Assembly: GCA_028023455.1 (NCBI GenBank)
Contig: JAQFVV010006273.1
Span: 3,854,142 to 3,918,141 of the forward strand
DNA from: Epiperipatus broadwayi
Taxonomy: Eukaryota > Onychophora > Udeonychophora > Euonychophora > Peripatidae
Direction of reading: 5' to 3'
DNA: 64,000 nucleotides
In this document: positions 62,224 through 64,000 of the stretch, one piece after another
How the letters are laid out: every line of letters begins with the position of its first letter
Numbering within the stretch: position 1 is the stretch's first letter
The notes under the pieces: model-generated
Seen by the model: the letters and a program-made list of their open reading frames with translations, nothing else
What the model was told of the DNA's origin: nothing
Databases searched by the model: none
Position numbers and translations under genes: made by a program

Positions 62224-62588
62224 CAGGGGCCCCCAACCCTGTGCCCGCAGACCATTTTGTGTGTGCCCGCCGCTATCCGAACACGATAAAAAATTATTTA
62301 TCTGATACAAATAAATTTAATTTGTAAAATCTTATAAATTATTGTATTATATTGTAATCAAATTGTAGAGCATATTATATTTTTACAGCGTAGAAATATA
62401 AACGTTAATTATATGTTGAAATAAATATTTTTGTGTACATTATGTGTATTATTAACAATATCCAACTATAAATTTACATTGGAAAAATAAATGTTGCCCA
62501 CCATCTGGTTGAAAAAAGTAAATGGTGCCAGTCACCTGGCTGGTATTATAGAATGTGCTCTTAAGTGCAAAGAGATTGGGGACCCCTG
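62224..62588. mobile_element. hAT MITE, 365 bp, nested in the palindromic repeat
   Basis: Ends CAGGGGCCCCCAACCC and ATTGGGGACCCCTG; perfect duplication CATTAAAC at 62216-62223 and 62589-62596. A third, distinct hAT MITE family. Non-coding. Confidence 0.92.
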
Positions 62589-62899
62589 CATTAAACTATG
62601 TTCAATTTAAAATGTACATATTAAATCTTGCTTAATTATTACAATCAAGGTGTTAAAAGTGAGATGCTGTCTCCAACCTTGTATACTTAGTTATGAGTTT
62701 AATAAATCTTAAATATCATATACTATCTGGTTGATAAATTAATTTCACTCTGAATTACTAACAATATTGACAAAGGTATGCTCATAAACATCAGAGCTAC
62801 TAAGAATAGGTGGATTCATTTTATTCTTGACTCCTTAGTTTATCATTTAGAGCGCTTTTAAGTCATAGCCTGGGAGAGCGATTTACTGCCTTTGAAATT

Positions 62900-64000
62900 T
62901 TATAGTCCAGTGTCACTGACATTAGTTTTGATAAATAAATTTGAAGATGGTTGAAGTGATTAATTACTTGATAAAAGTCATTGATATATTTATATTTGAA
63001 TGAGATTTAGTTCTTGACTAAATTAAATTTTAAAATATCTGTATTTACAGAAACAACCAATTATAGATATAAACATAAGTTATAATTTGGAGATCATTTT
63101 CAAAGTTAATACTATGTATTATATTATCCATTTTTTTATAGTTTTTATCAGTACATCTTTTATACCAACTTCATATGACAATCATCTACCAGTGCAGAAA
63201 GTTAAACCCTTCTCTATCAATATGCATGAATTTTACAATGTTCACATTTCAGATGAATTAAATATCTGAATCTTTATTCCATGTTGACAGTCTATTACCT
63301 TTCACTAACATTTTCATTTATTTTTTAACATTCTGGAAAAGTGAATAATTATTGCACTGAATATATGTAGTTTTAATTTTTAAATTTTATTTTAATAGTC
63401 TATCTTAATTCTATCATCTGAACACCATTCATCAAAACAAGAAAATGTAATGTCATTCATATAATTTACACATGTATAAATTAAATTTTCAAATATAAAT
63501 TGGTAGTTAACTTTATATTCAATCCTATATCAGATTGAGAAGAGAATAAAAAGGTGAAAGCAAAAAAATTATTTGTTTTGTAATTTATCATTTATATAGG
63601 CATAGACAAGAAATAATTTAATTTTTTATAATCTCCATGCTGAGATAAAGTTTGATTACATAAAATAAGGAAGACGGATTTTGGGAGGAAGGGGAGATAT
63701 GAACATGGGCATTTTTTTGGAAACAAAGAGTAAAAAATTGCAATATTTTACAAAATTTGCCATATCAAGATTTTTTTCTTTTCAATCAGTAAAAGATTCA
63801 GAAAATATAAAATATTTTATAAAAATCATGTTTGAGAGGATTCGTGACATTTTTCTGAAAGAAGTAACACTGAGCTGACTTCACATAAACTCAAGTTTTT
63901 ACTTGATTTTTTGGTATTTTTTCAATCGATGACGTATTATCCTGAAGCCATATCAGTCTGATCTTCCGATCTTTAAGATAACGTCTCCAGGTGATTTGCG
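62900..64000. other. AT-rich sequence to the right edge, nothing recognised
   Basis: Short frames on both strands (63087-63269, 63681-63878) show no family. The last 100 bases are less AT-rich and open on the minus strand, so an exon running off the edge cannot be excluded. Confidence 0.35.

Larger units (their letters stand above)
61361..62890. repeat. Large palindromic repeat (family B), interrupted by two hAT MITEs
   Basis: The centre lies near 62090. Left arm: the end block (CAGGCTATGATTTAAAAGC, GTTGAACAAAGGAATCAAGAA) at 61378 and again at 62020; the right arm has the inverted block at 62100-62190 and again at 62770-62880. Between them an intervening 300-bp segment appears direct on the left (61800-61990) and inverted on the right (62600-62760). 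Thus about 1.3 tandem units face 1.3 inverted units, the layout seen at 17194-18735. Non-coding; no hammerhead core found. Confidence 0.75.

Noticed and set aside
61361-62890. CTGATGTTTATGAGC in family B as a possible hammerhead core.
   Set aside because: The core would be CTGATGT, no GAAA follows, and other copies do not conserve it.
63681-63878. A 65-codon plus-strand frame near the right edge.
   Set aside because: Composition is that of random AT-rich translation (F, I, K rich) with no motif.
63962-63972. TCTTCCGATCT, identical to part of a common sequencing adapter, near the right edge.
   Set aside because: Eleven bases with mismatching neighbours on both sides; it is more likely chance than a leftover adapter.

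Overview
The window is eukaryotic and almost certainly from an invertebrate animal. It is very AT-rich, has no dense ORFs, carries spliced exons separated by introns of many kilobases, and is crowded with decayed animal transposons: CR1/jockey-like, RTE-like and another LINE, hAT transposases with hAT MITEs, and tRNA-derived SINEs. I cannot fix the phylum. The CR1-like LINE resembles families I know from arachnids and other invertebrates, but such elements are widespread.

The only host gene I can support is the 3' end of an ABC transporter of subfamily C (MRP type, closest in my memory to ABCC5) on the minus strand. Three exons encode the second nucleotide-binding domain from just before the ABC signature to the stop codon: 49475-49588, 40702-40866 and 24661-24747. 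They join in phase 0 across introns of about 8.6 and 16 kb. The exons carrying Walker A of this domain were not found and probably lie beyond the right edge.

Layout. 1-12 kb: a TA-flanked fold-back element, a small palindrome with hammerhead-like cores, tRNA-derived repeats and two hAT transposase relics. 12-16.5 kb: a LINE relic interrupted by two tandem/inverted repeat elements, each with its own 13-bp target duplication. 17-24.5 kb: a 1.5-kb palindromic array of 317-bp units, another hAT relic, and a tRNA-like repeat in a tandem/inverted arrangement. 24.7-49.6 kb: the ABCC exons and two huge introns holding LINE and SINE pieces. 50-64 kb: five hAT MITEs with 8-bp target duplications, two SINEs, an RTE relic and a 1.5-kb palindromic repeat.

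The most interesting signal is a recurring design shared by sequence-unrelated repeats. Each has a partial inverted copy on the left and direct copies on the right, and where boundaries are clear it is flanked by a 13-bp target duplication. No protein is encoded. Several carry a small type I hammerhead ribozyme (core CTGANGA, stem II, GAAA, very short stem III, TH cleavage site, stem I). This looks like a guild of non-autonomous Penelope-like or retrozyme-like elements. Known families of this kind exist (Penelope-like elements with hammerheads, metazoan retrozymes), so novelty lies in the particular families and in those that lack a visible ribozyme.
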